The notes under the pieces were generated by a model. That model was not told the DNA's origin, ran no database searches, and worked only from the letters and a program-made list of their open reading frames with translations. Both the position numbers and the translations under genes were made by a program. Shown in pieces: positions 38,401 to 50,200 of a DNA stretch of 64,000 nt; within the stretch, counting starts at the first letter, position 1, and every line of letters starts with the position of its first letter. The stretch is from Volvariella volvacea V23. Taxonomy: Eukaryota > Basidiomycota > Agaricomycetes > Agaricales > Pluteaceae. The DNA lies in NCBI GenBank assembly GCA_000349905.1, contig KB722738.1, positions 1,111,551 to 1,175,550 of the forward strand. Reading direction: 5' to 3'.

Positions 38401-40435
38401 AACTAGTGGACCGGAAACTACTAATTCTCCAACTCCTCCGCGTAGAAGAATGTTCATATCCCGGTCAACGACCTAGTAAAAGTCAGTATCATACTACGTA
38501 TGTTATTAGCAAGTACATACGCATGCAGAGACATTGGCAAAAGGGCGCCCGATGTTGGCCTTTGGAGTTGCAGAGTCCATTACTCGCGCACAACACCCGA
38601 TTGTCACTTCGCTTGGGCCATAGAAATTAGCCAGCGTAACCTGAGGGTGATCTGCCCATTTATCCAGGATCTAGAACTACCTGTGAGTATATAAACATAA
38701 GGGGTGAAGCAGCTCCTTACAGAATCGCTTATTTTCTCTCCGCCACTAGCAATGTACCGAAGGTCCATGTTCGTAGTATCATTGGACTGTGCTGCGCCCA
38801 TAGTGGCTTCAATTAAACTTGGCACGATCCCGACATGCGTGATCGCAAGAGTCTTGATATAATGAGGGAGATTCTCCAGTAACTGTGACCTTTGTGCGCT
38901 GAAGAGGGGCATACCGAGTACAATAGATACAAACGTTTCGGCCAGGTGCACGTCAAAAGCGATGGCTGGAAGATGTTAGCACCTCACCCGTGGATTAGCA
39001 GATGCTACTTACAAGCGAAGGCCAAGTAGCGACCACAGAATAGGTCATCCATACGAACTTGAGCAGCTGCACTGCTCAGCGCAATAATAGCCTGAGATAG
39101 GCCATGGTGCGTAAGCAAACATCCCTTGGGCTGTCCGGTCGTTCCTGAAAATTGTCATAGGTTAAATTGGGTGATAACGTCAAGTGGGAATAGTTACCAG
39201 ATGTATACAATAAATATGCGAGATTTTCCGGGGCGACAGTCCCCAGGGGTAGATTGTTCCCATCCTGCTCCTCGAGTTCATCAAGCTTGTCGATGTAGAC
39301 GGTTGCAGAACCAAACAACGAAGAAGAGGGATCATTCGAGTTCGTGAGGACAAACAAAGCATTTGAATCTTGTGCAATGTACAACTTCCTCTCGTTCGGC
39401 AAATCTGGATCAATCTAAAATAATTTCAATAGGCATTCCCATTCTCCGCTAGTAGCTTACTGGAACGTAGCACCCTCCTGCTTTCATGATCCCCATCATC
39501 GCGATGTGGAAGTGCGGGTCGCGTGCCATAGAGACAGCGACGCGCTGCTCTGTCCTCAAACCCATATGAAGGAGCCATCGAGCGAATTTGTTGGCGCGGC
39601 TATTGAGCTCGTGGTACGTGATTGATTCGTAAACCGACTGCGTATCTTCGTCTATGCTCAACTCTGGATGCCACCGGACAGCCACCGCGTCCGGCCTCGT
39701 AGCTGCGCGGTTTTCCAGGAACTCAAAGGCAAGGGTTACTACTGGGATGCCAGGGTATGATTCGTTCAGTCGATCGGGGCCTACTCGAGCAAAAGTTGAA
39801 ATGAGGTGGGGTGGAAGTGCAGGCAGCTTGTGCATCAGGCTTTCTGGTCGACTGGAGGCATGCTGGAACAAAGAGACTGCTTGGGCGAGGATCTGCTCTG
39901 AGACGGATGGGTGTGCATGTGCCGTTGTCGTGGTCAAGGATAGCATGCCGAGGGTCTCGTCAAAGCGGAAATGCAGAGGGCATTGGGGTTTGGTAATCTC
40001 GTCGCCTGACAGCGAGCAAGATGCGATACAGGGGGAAATTTTTTCGTTGATGTCGAGAATGCGACGAATGGAAGAGTATGTCAATCTACCCCTGTTTTGC
40101 TGCAAGTTTTGGTGGGTCACGCGAATGGCCTGATCCCAGCTAATATTTTCGTCCCATCGCGGTCGGACAAAAGTTGGTGTCTCCTCGCTAGAATCCAGAA
40201 GAGCAAGCAACACGTCGGTGGCTCCAACGTAGGGACCGAGTACCCGCGCAATGACCACCAATAGCAGGGCAGATAGCGTCGAGGAGTCGATGTGTATATC
40301 ACGATCGATTGCCTGTTGTAGGGTTGTGGTGTCGCCAGCTGGAAATCGGTGGGCGGTCAGGTCGGGCCATTCTACAGCCGTATAGCCGTCTAAAACGGAA
40401 TGTGCATGGGATACGGCGTGTTCCTGAATGTCCAT
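32417..40435 (-). CDS. Siderophore non-ribosomal peptide synthetase, A-T-C-T-C-T-C
   Basis: Fifteen exons (40435-39461, 39414-39198, 39144-39013, 38965-38721, 38670-38521, 38472-38304, 38252-37289, 37238-36638, 36583-36293, 36240-35593, 35540-34755, 34703-34455, 34403-32769, 32715-32629, 32575-32417) sum exactly to 2,435 residues. A single adenylation domain (about 240-760) shows [39 protein letters not shown] and [11 protein letters not shown]. Carrier serines are at about 825 (CGMDSL), 1370 (MGLDSI) and 1924 (LGVDSI). Condensation motifs are HHALYDG near 1029 and 1585, and HHFQYDA near 2128. This one-A, three-T, three-C design is that of basidiomycete siderophore synthetases (Fso1, Cpf1 and CsNPS2 types), which trimerise an N5-acyl-N5-hydroxyornithine. 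The divergent ornithine N5-monooxygenase supports this. The exact acyl group cannot be read. Confidence 0.93.
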
Positions 40436-41081
40436 GGCTGGAGGGACTCGAAGGTGCGCGGAAAAGGTGAACGCAATCCATGCCGCTAATTAAGGCGGTC
40501 TGGTCATGGATCTAGAATTTTGCGGTTATTGCACGGAGCAGACGATCAGGGACTTGCAAGAAAATCATATGGAAATCGGAATGCAAACACCGACTTTGCG
40601 GTAGAGCCGACGCAAGAGAAGTGGAGAGGAGGGTGTTCTGACATTCTGCCGGGAGAGGTGAGGGGGTGACTTGGCGAGTGACCTTGTGCAATCTTATCTG
40701 ATAGCAACCCGATAATGCTCTGATTGGTTGGGGATCACCAGGCATGTGGGTATCTGATAATGATTAAACCCGGTGCTACCCTAATCTGATTAGATCAAAA
40801 CGCTTGGACTTCGCTAACTTTCCAACTGGGTGTACTCTCGCCTTTGGTTCGCACCCCTTCCAATCACGACGTCCAATTCGCGTAAACTTGTATTAGGCGC
40901 CATGCGGAATTTGGATCAGCTAGGCTTGTGTGGCCGTTGCCTAGAACTCCCGTGGATTTCACGTTCCAATTCCAGGCGACGTTATAAACCTCTCGAGTGA
41001 TAAAGAAAAAATGGCGTACTCATTTTTCCGATTGTTGCCTTCCCTCTTCTTCCTTGTTAAACACAGAGACTCTCTGCCCTT
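40436..41081. promoter_or_regulatory. Bidirectional promoter of the siderophore genes
   Basis: The 646 bp between the two divergent start codons contain ATCTGATAA at 40752-40760, an exact match to the 9-base ATCWGATAA bound by iron-sensing fungal GATA repressors (Urbs1/SreA/Fep1 type), and ATCTGATAG at 40696-40704, one base different. CGATAA at 40710-40715 and an inverted TTATCT (AGATAA) at 40694-40699 add further HGATAR cores. A reverse CCAAT box is at about 40723. All GATA sites lie 260-325 bp upstream of the NRPS start and 320-390 bp upstream of the monooxygenase start. Confidence 0.75.
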
Positions 41082-42991
41082 ATGCCTCCCTCCGCTGAAA
41101 TTTATGACGTGGTTGGGTTGGGATTTGGCCCCGCCAATCTCGCCATTGCCGGCGCCCTTATTGAAAAACGGTCGCAGCCGTGTGTGCGTCCTATTTTTTT
41201 TTGGCTTCTGCTTTTTCGTTCATGAACGCCAACCGCAGAATCCCCTCTCTGAACACCAGCGCGTCGAAAAAATTCTCTTCTTAGAGAAACACGAAAAGTT
41301 TAAATGGCATCCGGGCATGTTACTCCCTGACGCAAGGATGCAGATCAGGTAAGGCACCGCTTCCGCAACTCAAGGCTCAGTGGGTTTAATCATGCCGTTA
41401 GCTTCTTGAAAGATTTGGCCACCTTGCGCTCTCCTACTTCTCCTCTCACCTTCCTGTCCTACTTGCACAGTCAGGATAGGCTCGTATCGTTTATCAACCG
41501 GGGCTCATCCGTTCCAACTCGGAAGGAATACGCGGATTATCTTTCCTGGGCAGCTGGCTACGTTCAAAGCCATGGCATCAACATTCTCTATGGTAATGAG
41601 GTAGTTGGCCTCGCGGAGGGCCCTTCTGGATTGATTCAAGTACGAAGCAAGGATCTTGCCACTGGGCAAGAAACTGTTCGCTATACTCGTAAGTAGTTTG
41701 CGACCCATTCGTCGTTCGTGGAATTGACGCCATTTAGGCAATCTTATCATTTCCCCCGGAGGCTCACCCCGCATCCCTTCCACCTTTGCTGGCATATACG
41801 GTGACCCACGGGTCATACATAGCTCCAATTATGTGACTCATGTTCCCGCCATCCTGGAAACGGTTTCGAAGACGAATCGACCTCTTCGGATTGCTGTGAT
41901 TGGGTCCGGCCAATCGGCCTCTGAGGTCGCGTTAAACCTTCGTGAACGCCTGAGTTCCATTCCTTGCCCAGACGGACAGGCCCACCACGTTGACTTGATT
42001 ATACGGAAGGGCGCCCTCAAGCCCAGCGACGACTCGCCCTTTTCGAACGAGATTTTTGACCCCTCAGGTACTACCAACCTTCTGCCCTAGATTCTCTCCG
42101 GCTAATCAGCTCGTCAGAAACAAGCGTATGGTTCTCACTAGCATCCAAGCGCATCCGTGAGGCAAGACTTGCAGAGTATAGGTCTACCAATTATGGAGTT
42201 GTAAACCCTAGGACCCTGGAACAGGTAAGTCAATACCCCGTATATAGTGATGAGTCCTCACCCACGCAACCCAGTTGTATGAGGTTATTTACGATCAAAG
42301 GGTGGACGATTCTATCTCCTTGCGCACAGGGGAGCCACATGCTACCCAGGCAAGAATAGTCCTGCGGCCATATTCTAATATTATTTCTGTCAAACGTTCG
42401 CGCCAGGAGGCCAGTACTGGACTGCTTTCGGAAACAGGATCTGGCGATATGGATCTTGCCCCATTCGTTATTGTTGTTCAACATGCACTCACCCGGGTTA
42501 TCACCGAGTACAGCTACGATGCAGTAATATGCGCCACTGGTTATCAGAGGACCGCTTGGGTGGAGCTCCTTCGATACTCCAATCTTGGCAAATACTTCGG
42601 ACTTCACCCCGCAGCCTCCAATGTCCGCCTGGTCTCGGCGAACGAAAGACTGGAAAAGAAATCCTTCCAATTGAAGTCACTTGACCTCCACGTTGATTCT
42701 GATGTCGACACTCCGTCCACAAGTAATGTCAGCACACCCCCCACATCACCTGGTCTTGCGCCTGCAATCGACCTGGGCGACCAGATTCCATCTGAGCTCT
42801 GCATCTCCCGGGGTTATCAGTTGCTACCCCTTAATGAGGCGGCGGGTCAGCCGCTCAGGTCACGCATCTACCTTCAAGGGGTGGAAGAGGTGACGCACGG
42901 TTTGAGCGATACACTGCTGAGCGTGATGAGTGTTAGGGCTGGGGAGGTCGTTGACGATCTGTATGGACACTCACTACATAGTAAGCTATAG
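41082..42991 (+). CDS. L-ornithine N5-monooxygenase (siderophore biosynthesis)
   Basis: FAD/NADPH enzyme (SidA/Sid1/Omo1 family) that hydroxylates the side-chain nitrogen of ornithine, the first committed step of hydroxamate siderophores. Exons 41082-41183, 41239-41348, 41402-41688, 41738-42067, 42118-42224 and 42275-42991 give 550 residues. The FAD motif is VVGLGFGPANLAIAGAL, followed by HPGMLLPDARMQISFLKDL. The NADPH motif is AVIGSGQSASEVALNL, STNYGVVNPRTLEQL is substrate-side, and the C-terminal signature is DAVICATGYQRTAW. The first donor has three overlapping GT choices at 41180, 41182 and 41184; only GTGCGT at 41184 keeps the frame into NPLSEHQ. It is divergent from the NRPS. Confidence 0.95.
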
Positions 42992-43218
42992 ATCTTTAGT
43001 GTTATTCCTCTTGTTACACTCCTTTTGTATATACTTGTATTTGATTAGCATCATCAAAAATGAGTAAGAGCGAGCTCCTTGGGTTGTCTCAACCTTGCCC
43101 GTACGAAGCGAAGCAGCTCGCTCGGCTACGCCCGAGAGGTACTGCCGACCATGATGATCTTCCCACGCAGTTTCTCCCTCCACAAGCCAAATCCACACCG
43201 TGACAGAGCGCTGCTGTA

Positions 43219-44061
43219 ATGCGCATTGAAAAGTGTTACTTTTGTTCGACAAACGTCTACCCAGGGCACGGTAAGCTGTGCATATCGACTCATAGCCCCT
43301 AGTTTGACTAGAATGACACACATTCAGGTACGGCTTTCGTTCGTAACGATGCGAAAGTATTCCGATTTTGCACCTCGAAGTCCGTCTTTGTGCTTCTGCT
43401 GGACGTCTGGACTGTTTCATTAAACTAAATCAATATTACAGGTGCCACAAAAACTTCAAGTACGTAGGGACTATCCTCCATCTTGCGACCCTCATCCCGA
43501 TCAGCTTGATGCACACCTCAGAATGAAGCGTAACCCGAGAAAAGTTCGCTGGACCAAAGCGTTCCGGAAGGCTCATGGGAAGGAGATGACAATTGTGTGT
43601 TATCTTTGCATTCTCGTTGAACACCTCTTCTCAGCTGCTCACCATAACTCTTCTTCCTCAGGACTCTACAATCGACTTTGAGAAGAGGAGGAACATCCCA
43701 GTTCGCTACGACCGCGATTTGGTCCAGACCACGATCCAGGCAATAAAGCGTATTTCAGAGATCAGATCACGCAGGGAAAGAGCATTCTGGAAGAGCAGGC
43801 AAGTAGCCACCTGTTACGCCGGCGTCTACAAACTAAAGCATGTTACTCGGACACAGAATGGCTGCAAGCAGAGAAAAGCATCGTGCACACCGCAAGAAGG
43901 CATTGGATGCTGCAAAGGCATCTTCTCTCAAATTGGTGGAGCCTATGGCCGTGGAAGCTGCCGAGCCATCGAAAATCAAGGAGAAGATCAAGTTGTCTAC
44001 AAGTACCAAAAGTGCACTAATACCAGGAGACGGCCGCTCGATGGGAATGGAGATAGATTGA
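43219..44061 (+). CDS. RLP24: Ribosome biogenesis protein Rlp24 (eL24-like)
   Basis: Pre-60S factor that occupies the eL24 site and recruits the AAA-ATPase Drg1/Afg2. Exons 43219-43270, 43328-43379, 43442-43459 (18 nt), 43522-43594, 43662-43798 and 43839-44061 give 184 residues. [18 protein letters not shown] and [19 protein letters not shown] show the zinc-binding cysteines, and [15 protein letters not shown] and [16 protein letters not shown] separate Rlp24 from the ribosomal eL24. The charged C-terminal extension ([15 protein letters not shown] onward) is where Rlp24 proteins contact Drg1. The last intron has a GC donor. Confidence 0.93.
43799..43838 (+). other. GC-AG intron in RLP24
   Basis: The donor is AGCAG|GCAAGT and the acceptor CTAAAG; at 40 bases it is short. 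Splicing keeps the frame from FWKS into [12 protein letters not shown], and no GT donor nearby does. Confidence 0.8.
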
Positions 44062-44218
44062 GGCTCCTGTATGTCCTTTGTTTGTGTAACTACTGCATAC
44101 TATTCTGCACCCCGTCATATACTATAAATATCGAAATATAGTGAAAGGGGGAGGGTGCAATTAGGGTGCAATTGCGGCCATAAGATGACGTGCTAGGTTT
44201 ATCGTTGCCCCACAAAAT

Positions 44219-47200
44219 CTATCCGTGCTTATACTTGGCCTCGTTGTCATGCCGCAAGTTCGGGTCTAGAGAGTTATGCAGTCCAAGGAGTGTCTTGCTA
44301 ACAGCTTCACTTGCGCCAATCATGGGCTTCAAAACAGCTATTGGGACGGCACGAATAACGGATCGAATTGCTCCCTATACAGTAATCTCAGTGGTCATGA
44401 ACCATATACGAAGAATATGCCTACCTCGCTGCCTGAACGTTCATATACTTCCATGGGCACCGCAAGTATAGTTTGTGCTGCGGAGTTGAGATTTTTTCTC
44501 AAACTCTTGTAAGCATGCTGCACGCCTTCTTTAATATCTGTCGGCTGTTGTGCATATTTCGAGATCATATCTGCCATTTCATCTGGTCCTGCGTCTCTAT
44601 CCGAGCCATCGTCGAAGCCATCATCAAAGGTTGGGATAGCCATGGTCTCCGTTGTCACGGGTTGATTAAACTGTCCCCCTAACACACCTTCTGCCTGCTC
44701 AAGGATTACTTGAGTTCCAGTTGCCAAGCGGGCTCCTAGCTTGATTGCTTCTATAGCAGTTGATTTGACGAATGCGGTAGTTCCTTTCTGTACCCCTCGA
44801 ACAATCCTCCCGTCCTTTTTGTATTGCGCAATCGGAAGCAGTACTAAGTCCGCCACACCTGACCCAACGTTGACCACGGAGCGTATGGGTGCTACACCAG
44901 AAATGACGTCCACTAGCTGCGTAGCCTTAACATCCGGCGTCCATAGATCATTTAGTAAGTCAAAGAATTTGGGCCATCCCTTTATCTGATAATCATCCCA
45001 CACCTATCAGAAAAATTCCCTGATCTACGATTTGCACTCACCCCTGAAAGGGTAATATGACGTAGAGTCATTTCTGCGCCATCAAAATGGAAGAAATTCA
45101 TCAATTCGATTGTCCTCCCTTCGCGCAATGCCCGATAATCGACGCGACGAGGCTTGTAGTCCAATTTCAAGTCCACAGGAAACACCTCGGCCAGTTCTAG
45201 CCGACATGGTTGTCAGAAAAAAAAAAAGAAGAGTATCTATAGAAGGAACCCACGGAAATATATGTCGCCATCATCTGAAGAGCCATCAGTTTCTGGTTGT
45301 GAGTTAGGGTCCTTAAAGCTGAAGAACTTTTTCAGGAAATCTAGAGCATCCTGATCGACATATAATCGGAGAGGCAGTAATTTGGCCTGGAGTGCATGTA
45401 CTGTGGGTAAAGAGGCCTAATATCGTTCATGAATTACACTCACCCTCAAACGAGCTTCCTCAGAAGGATGGTCTGGGACTGGGTGCACGCTGAGTAGCTC
45501 AACGCGAACCATATTAGAACCTGTCTCCCGAATGTTACCGTGCGCATCCGATCTGAGTTCTGTTAAGAATTTCTTCCATGTTGACGTCTTGATATGGTCC
45601 AGAATCTCGACATCTCGGATTGTAACCAGAGTTCGTGAGACCAGAGGAGAGTCGGAATTGTACTGGTCAAATTCGGCATTGAGACCAGCGAGCCTGAGTT
45701 CAATGCTTGGACCTTTCGACCGATTCAAGCGCTTCCCGTGCACTTTTATTGACCGAGGCTGGTGGAGCCTTCCAGTAGTTGGCTGGCGCAGCGACTGCCA
45801 GGAGCTTTGCGTAGCTGTTTCCAGATCCTCTTTCAGCTCATCGTCAATGGCAGCAAGCAGAGCGTTGGGTTCAAGCGTATCTGGGTCTTGCCTCAATCCA
45901 ATGTGAACGGAGTTAAACAGAAGCGCGCTAGTGTCCTCAACTGTAGGGTCCTGAGTTTGACCACTGGCAACCAACTGACGGATTTTTGCTAATCGACGGC
46001 GCATTTCCTTGACCTCCTCCTCTATCACTTTGCGTGTCTTCAACCAATCGTAACCGTCGTATAAAAGCAATGTGATGTCGGCGTTTTGCGCGGTCAGAGA
46101 AAACTCAGCACCCTTCCGCCTTGAAATGCAATTGATTATCTCAAGAAAAACATATAGTATCAGATGCCTTACCTTGCAGATTGATTTGCTGCTTCTGTTG
46201 GGATATGATCAAAATAGTACTCCTCAACCTTGACCTCTTGGGTGAACATCTTGATAGTCTCACCACCTCCCACCATATTTACTGTCCCAACCTTGGGATC
46301 AGTGACATGCGGGGCTAGCGCACCATCATCCTCGAATTCATCCAAGTCATCGTCTGTGAGTTCCCGTAGGCCTCCAGCTGTTCCGAAAGATTCATCAAGA
46401 TAGTTCATGTTGGTCGGCAAGTCGTCAAAGATCATATCGGCTGTAGGCCCGATTTCAAGAGCCTCTTGCTTGAACGCTATATCCTCGATGGAAGCTATGC
46501 GATAATAAGGAATGAGAAACCGCACAGCTTTGGGTTTGAACTCACCCAGCATGGTATCGTTGAACTTCCTCGACACCATCCTAGGCTCCGTCTTGGGAGG
46601 TGGTTGTCTGAAATATTTGTGAGCACAATTGGGCACAGACTTGCCAAAAGCTCTCACCGTTTCTCTTGTGGGGGTTTGTGGCCCGAGGTTAAGTCACCCA
46701 CCAGTGCAGTGACTACGGTAAGTGAATCGGCGCACAGATGAAGCCGAAGTCCAATTTTGCCGATCGTAACCTAGGAAGTAAGGTCGGACGATGGCGTATG
46801 GAGTAATGGCGAGTAACCTACGTCTGTGTGCTTTGGATTCGCTGTACTAGCGAAAATAAGCTCTGTGTCTGCCAGTTCTGCCAACAAAGCATAGCCAGAT
46901 TTCTGCTGCATGTTAAAAAAAGCTTGTACCTCAGTCAGCACCGACTCACTTTCCAGAATGCAGCGCCCACGTAAGGAAGGCGGCCCTCACTCCCAGCTTG
47001 GTGTGCAACATCGTCAATAGCGAGAAGAGAGACTGAGGGTATGGCAAGCTGGAATGATGTGTCTGTGGACTCCCCAACGACCTCGGTAGAGAATTGACAA
47101 TCTCCAACATGCAATACCATTGCACCAGGGTGGCGTGGTGCATATGCCCTGATCGACCCATTTACCACTCTGAGTATGATGGAAGTGCGTTCATTGGGTA

Positions 47201-50200
47201 TGACAGTCTCAAACGTCTGCGAAAAATAACATGAGCATGATAGCTCGTAGGCACTCGGTGGTGGCTTACCCCAGGAGGTGATTTTGCAAAAGCTTGCAAC
47301 TCCGTCACCCATACTAGCTCTGATGGCACATTACAGGTGAAGCCCCACAACGTCACCCTCAGTCTTGTCTCTTTTCCTGTCGATCCCGGGACAGGGAGGG
47401 ATGCAAAACGGACTTTGAGCAGTGATTGTGCCTCCATGGACTGACGCATGTTTCAGCAAGCGACGCAAAAGTTCAATGAACTAGCCCTACCATGCTCCGA
47501 GGTGTTGTGAGGGCTAATAGGGTCTCAAACCCTTGGGAATTTGCTAGCCTTACACCAAAATCCATAACAGATGTGGTGATGATTGTTTCATCCTTGATGC
47601 TGGATGTAAGACAAACACTCATAAGAATTCATGCGAAGGGGGACACACCTTGCCCTCAGGAGCTAGTTCCAATAACACATCGACGTCTGACGCAAGGACA
47701 TCAAAAGGTCTCGTCACTTCAGTCGCACTGGGAAGCATAACCCTTACAAAGGCTAGAAAACCATTATTTCGCGTAAGATCCTCAAACACCCAACATACCT
47801 TCAGATACAGAAATTTTAACTATCATCTCGGACGGGCCGCTTTGAATGGAATTAACACTACCACTCCTAGTCTTAACGAAGAAATTGCTGCCTATAAGGC
47901 TTCCATCGCCCATAATCTCTGTGTCTGTGCCGTCGTTGGCGTCATCAACTTTAGAAGTAGATTCCAGTAGTTGAGCGACGTCATCAGCCCAATATTGGAG
48001 GGCATCAGCGAGTTCTTTCGTTATATGGCAGTGTAGAGAGGGTATATCCACAGCAGTAATAAGGGATCCAATTAATGACTTGCTATGTGGCTGGGCCTTG
48101 CTTATTGATACCCGGGGCTGCAACGGATCCTTTGTTTGCTCCAGCGATGGTGATAGTTCATCTGAATATTCTTGTAAGGAGCCGAGGGAGATGAATGCCG
48201 TCGCGCTGCTCCTCCCTGATAGAGATGTCGCTATTATGATTCGTTTGACTTGTACTGACGCTAGGGTGCTGGAATGGGTATGGTGTGGTGTCTGGCTGTC
48301 GTCATCGGCGATTCGAGCACGGGGTGCCGTCGATGAGGGACCATTGGTGAACTGGAGCTCGTGCAGATCCAGTACCAGGGAACCTGAGCGAGTGATACCA
48401 CCATACTTGGCAGGGGAGGGCGTTCGTACTTCTAAACGAATCATCGCTAAACTTAGCTTGATCCTTGGAGCTGGCTGGTCAAAAGCACCTATGAGGTTAG
48501 AGTCTATGCCTCGCGAGCGAGCTACTCACCTGCTTCTTTCTCTTTCGACCGCTCTGCTGGGTGTTCTTCTTCTGGAGATAGTCGAACTCTAAATCCAGAT
48601 CCTCCAACACCATTCTCTCCAGCCGCTTTCTTTCCTTCTCCCTCTCCAGGTCCTTCCGCGAGCGGGGTGTAGTGGGTGGTGTCATATCCTCGTCATCACT
48701 TACATTGACGTCTAATTGCGAGGGATCTGACCTACTAGGCCTGGCCGAACCGGCGCTCAACGCTTCGCTGAAACCGCTTATAATGGGATTTTGGATCAAG
48801 GTCCCTAGGTCCGCATATACATGTAGGGGAACGACCTTGATCTCCATGTCCATTGCTTCTGACGAATGCCGGTGTCGCTGGCCGCGTGAACTCCTCTGCG
48901 ACCCCTTAACAAGCACAACAGGGCCTTGTTGTGAGGACATATGCTCTTCGTCGGCGCCGGTATCTTTAGGCAAAGATTGAGTGTTCTTAGTTGCTCTATG
49001 CTTCGGTGGTCGCGTGCGCCAAGTGGACAACTTCATTCCATTCTGACTGTACTTTTTATCCGTCCAGTCCACAATCTCAAACACAGGTAGCTGTGTATAG
49101 GAATCGTTCATCATCTCCCTCGGGACGTGGGTATGGTATTTAGGATATTGAGAAGGTAGGAGGTGATCTGTAAGGATAAGTGGAAGTGCTGTCATTTCAT
49201 CACTGCCTGCGCTATCAATTGAGAACAACGAGGTGTCGTTGATGCTGAAGGTAAACGATAGGGAACCCGGTGCCGATGTACCACCGTGTCGTTCGTGACC
49301 TGTACTGGTAGGCTTGATGCTTTGTGAAGCCTTCTGGAGGGAGAAATGGAGAGATTCAAGATGGAGTCTGAAATACATATGAGGTAGCTTTGGAGGTACA
49401 AGAGGGTGAGAGAAGAATGCTTGCAAAAGGTGTGATTGTTCGTCTCCGTGTGAGAGATTTGGAAGGAAAAGTAGCACTACCCCTCGGATGTTGCATTCAA
49501 CCTGGACACCCATCTTCAATAAAGGCGATGAGGATGCGCTACTCTTTGGCCGAGCGGAGACTGAGGGAGTGGGGGAAGACCCAAAATCTGCCGCCAGAAC
49601 AGACAAGGCGCTCAGGTGCCATGGACGAAGAAAACCGGTGATGATACTAGTTGTCACAGTAACGTGAATATTCTCATTTGCTAGACCCCTTAGTTGGGTT
49701 GAAGGCCCAGAAGCTTTAACAGGACCAGGTTGCGGCGGAGGTGTGGTAACTTGAACGAGAATGGGAATTGCTCCAAACGAGAGGATAAGCTCCCCCTTCT
49801 CTGAACTCTTTGGCGATTCGGATTCTAGCCCTGATTCTGACTCCTGCTTTGGTAGTTCAGGTGGTAGAATGGGCTCCGGCGTGACCGCGCTACTTTCCTG
49901 GTGCTCGCTCTCTTCTGGAATTTCAGTACTACTTTGCCTCTCCTCCAACATCGGTGTGGCCGACAGTGCGCTCTGATACATACTACTCGAAACAGAGCTA
50001 GAGGGTGAGACTGGTCGCGGTGGAAGGAATGCCAAGGATTGTGACATCGCGAGGTGAGTTTCTTCGTCAAGTGAAGAAACAGAGGACGAAGGTGATGCCG
50101 GGACCGAAGGGGGCTTGGACGTCTCTTGCTGGAATAGAGTTGATGAACCTACGGCAGCCTGTGGAGTTGCCGGAGACGAGGGTGCTGGTTGCAAGAGTAG

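Noticed and set aside
44150..44175. Direct repeat AGGGTGCAATT twice in the RLP24/ATG2 convergent gap
   Set aside because: Only two short copies, no flanking inverted repeats or coding remnant; insufficient to call a mobile element.
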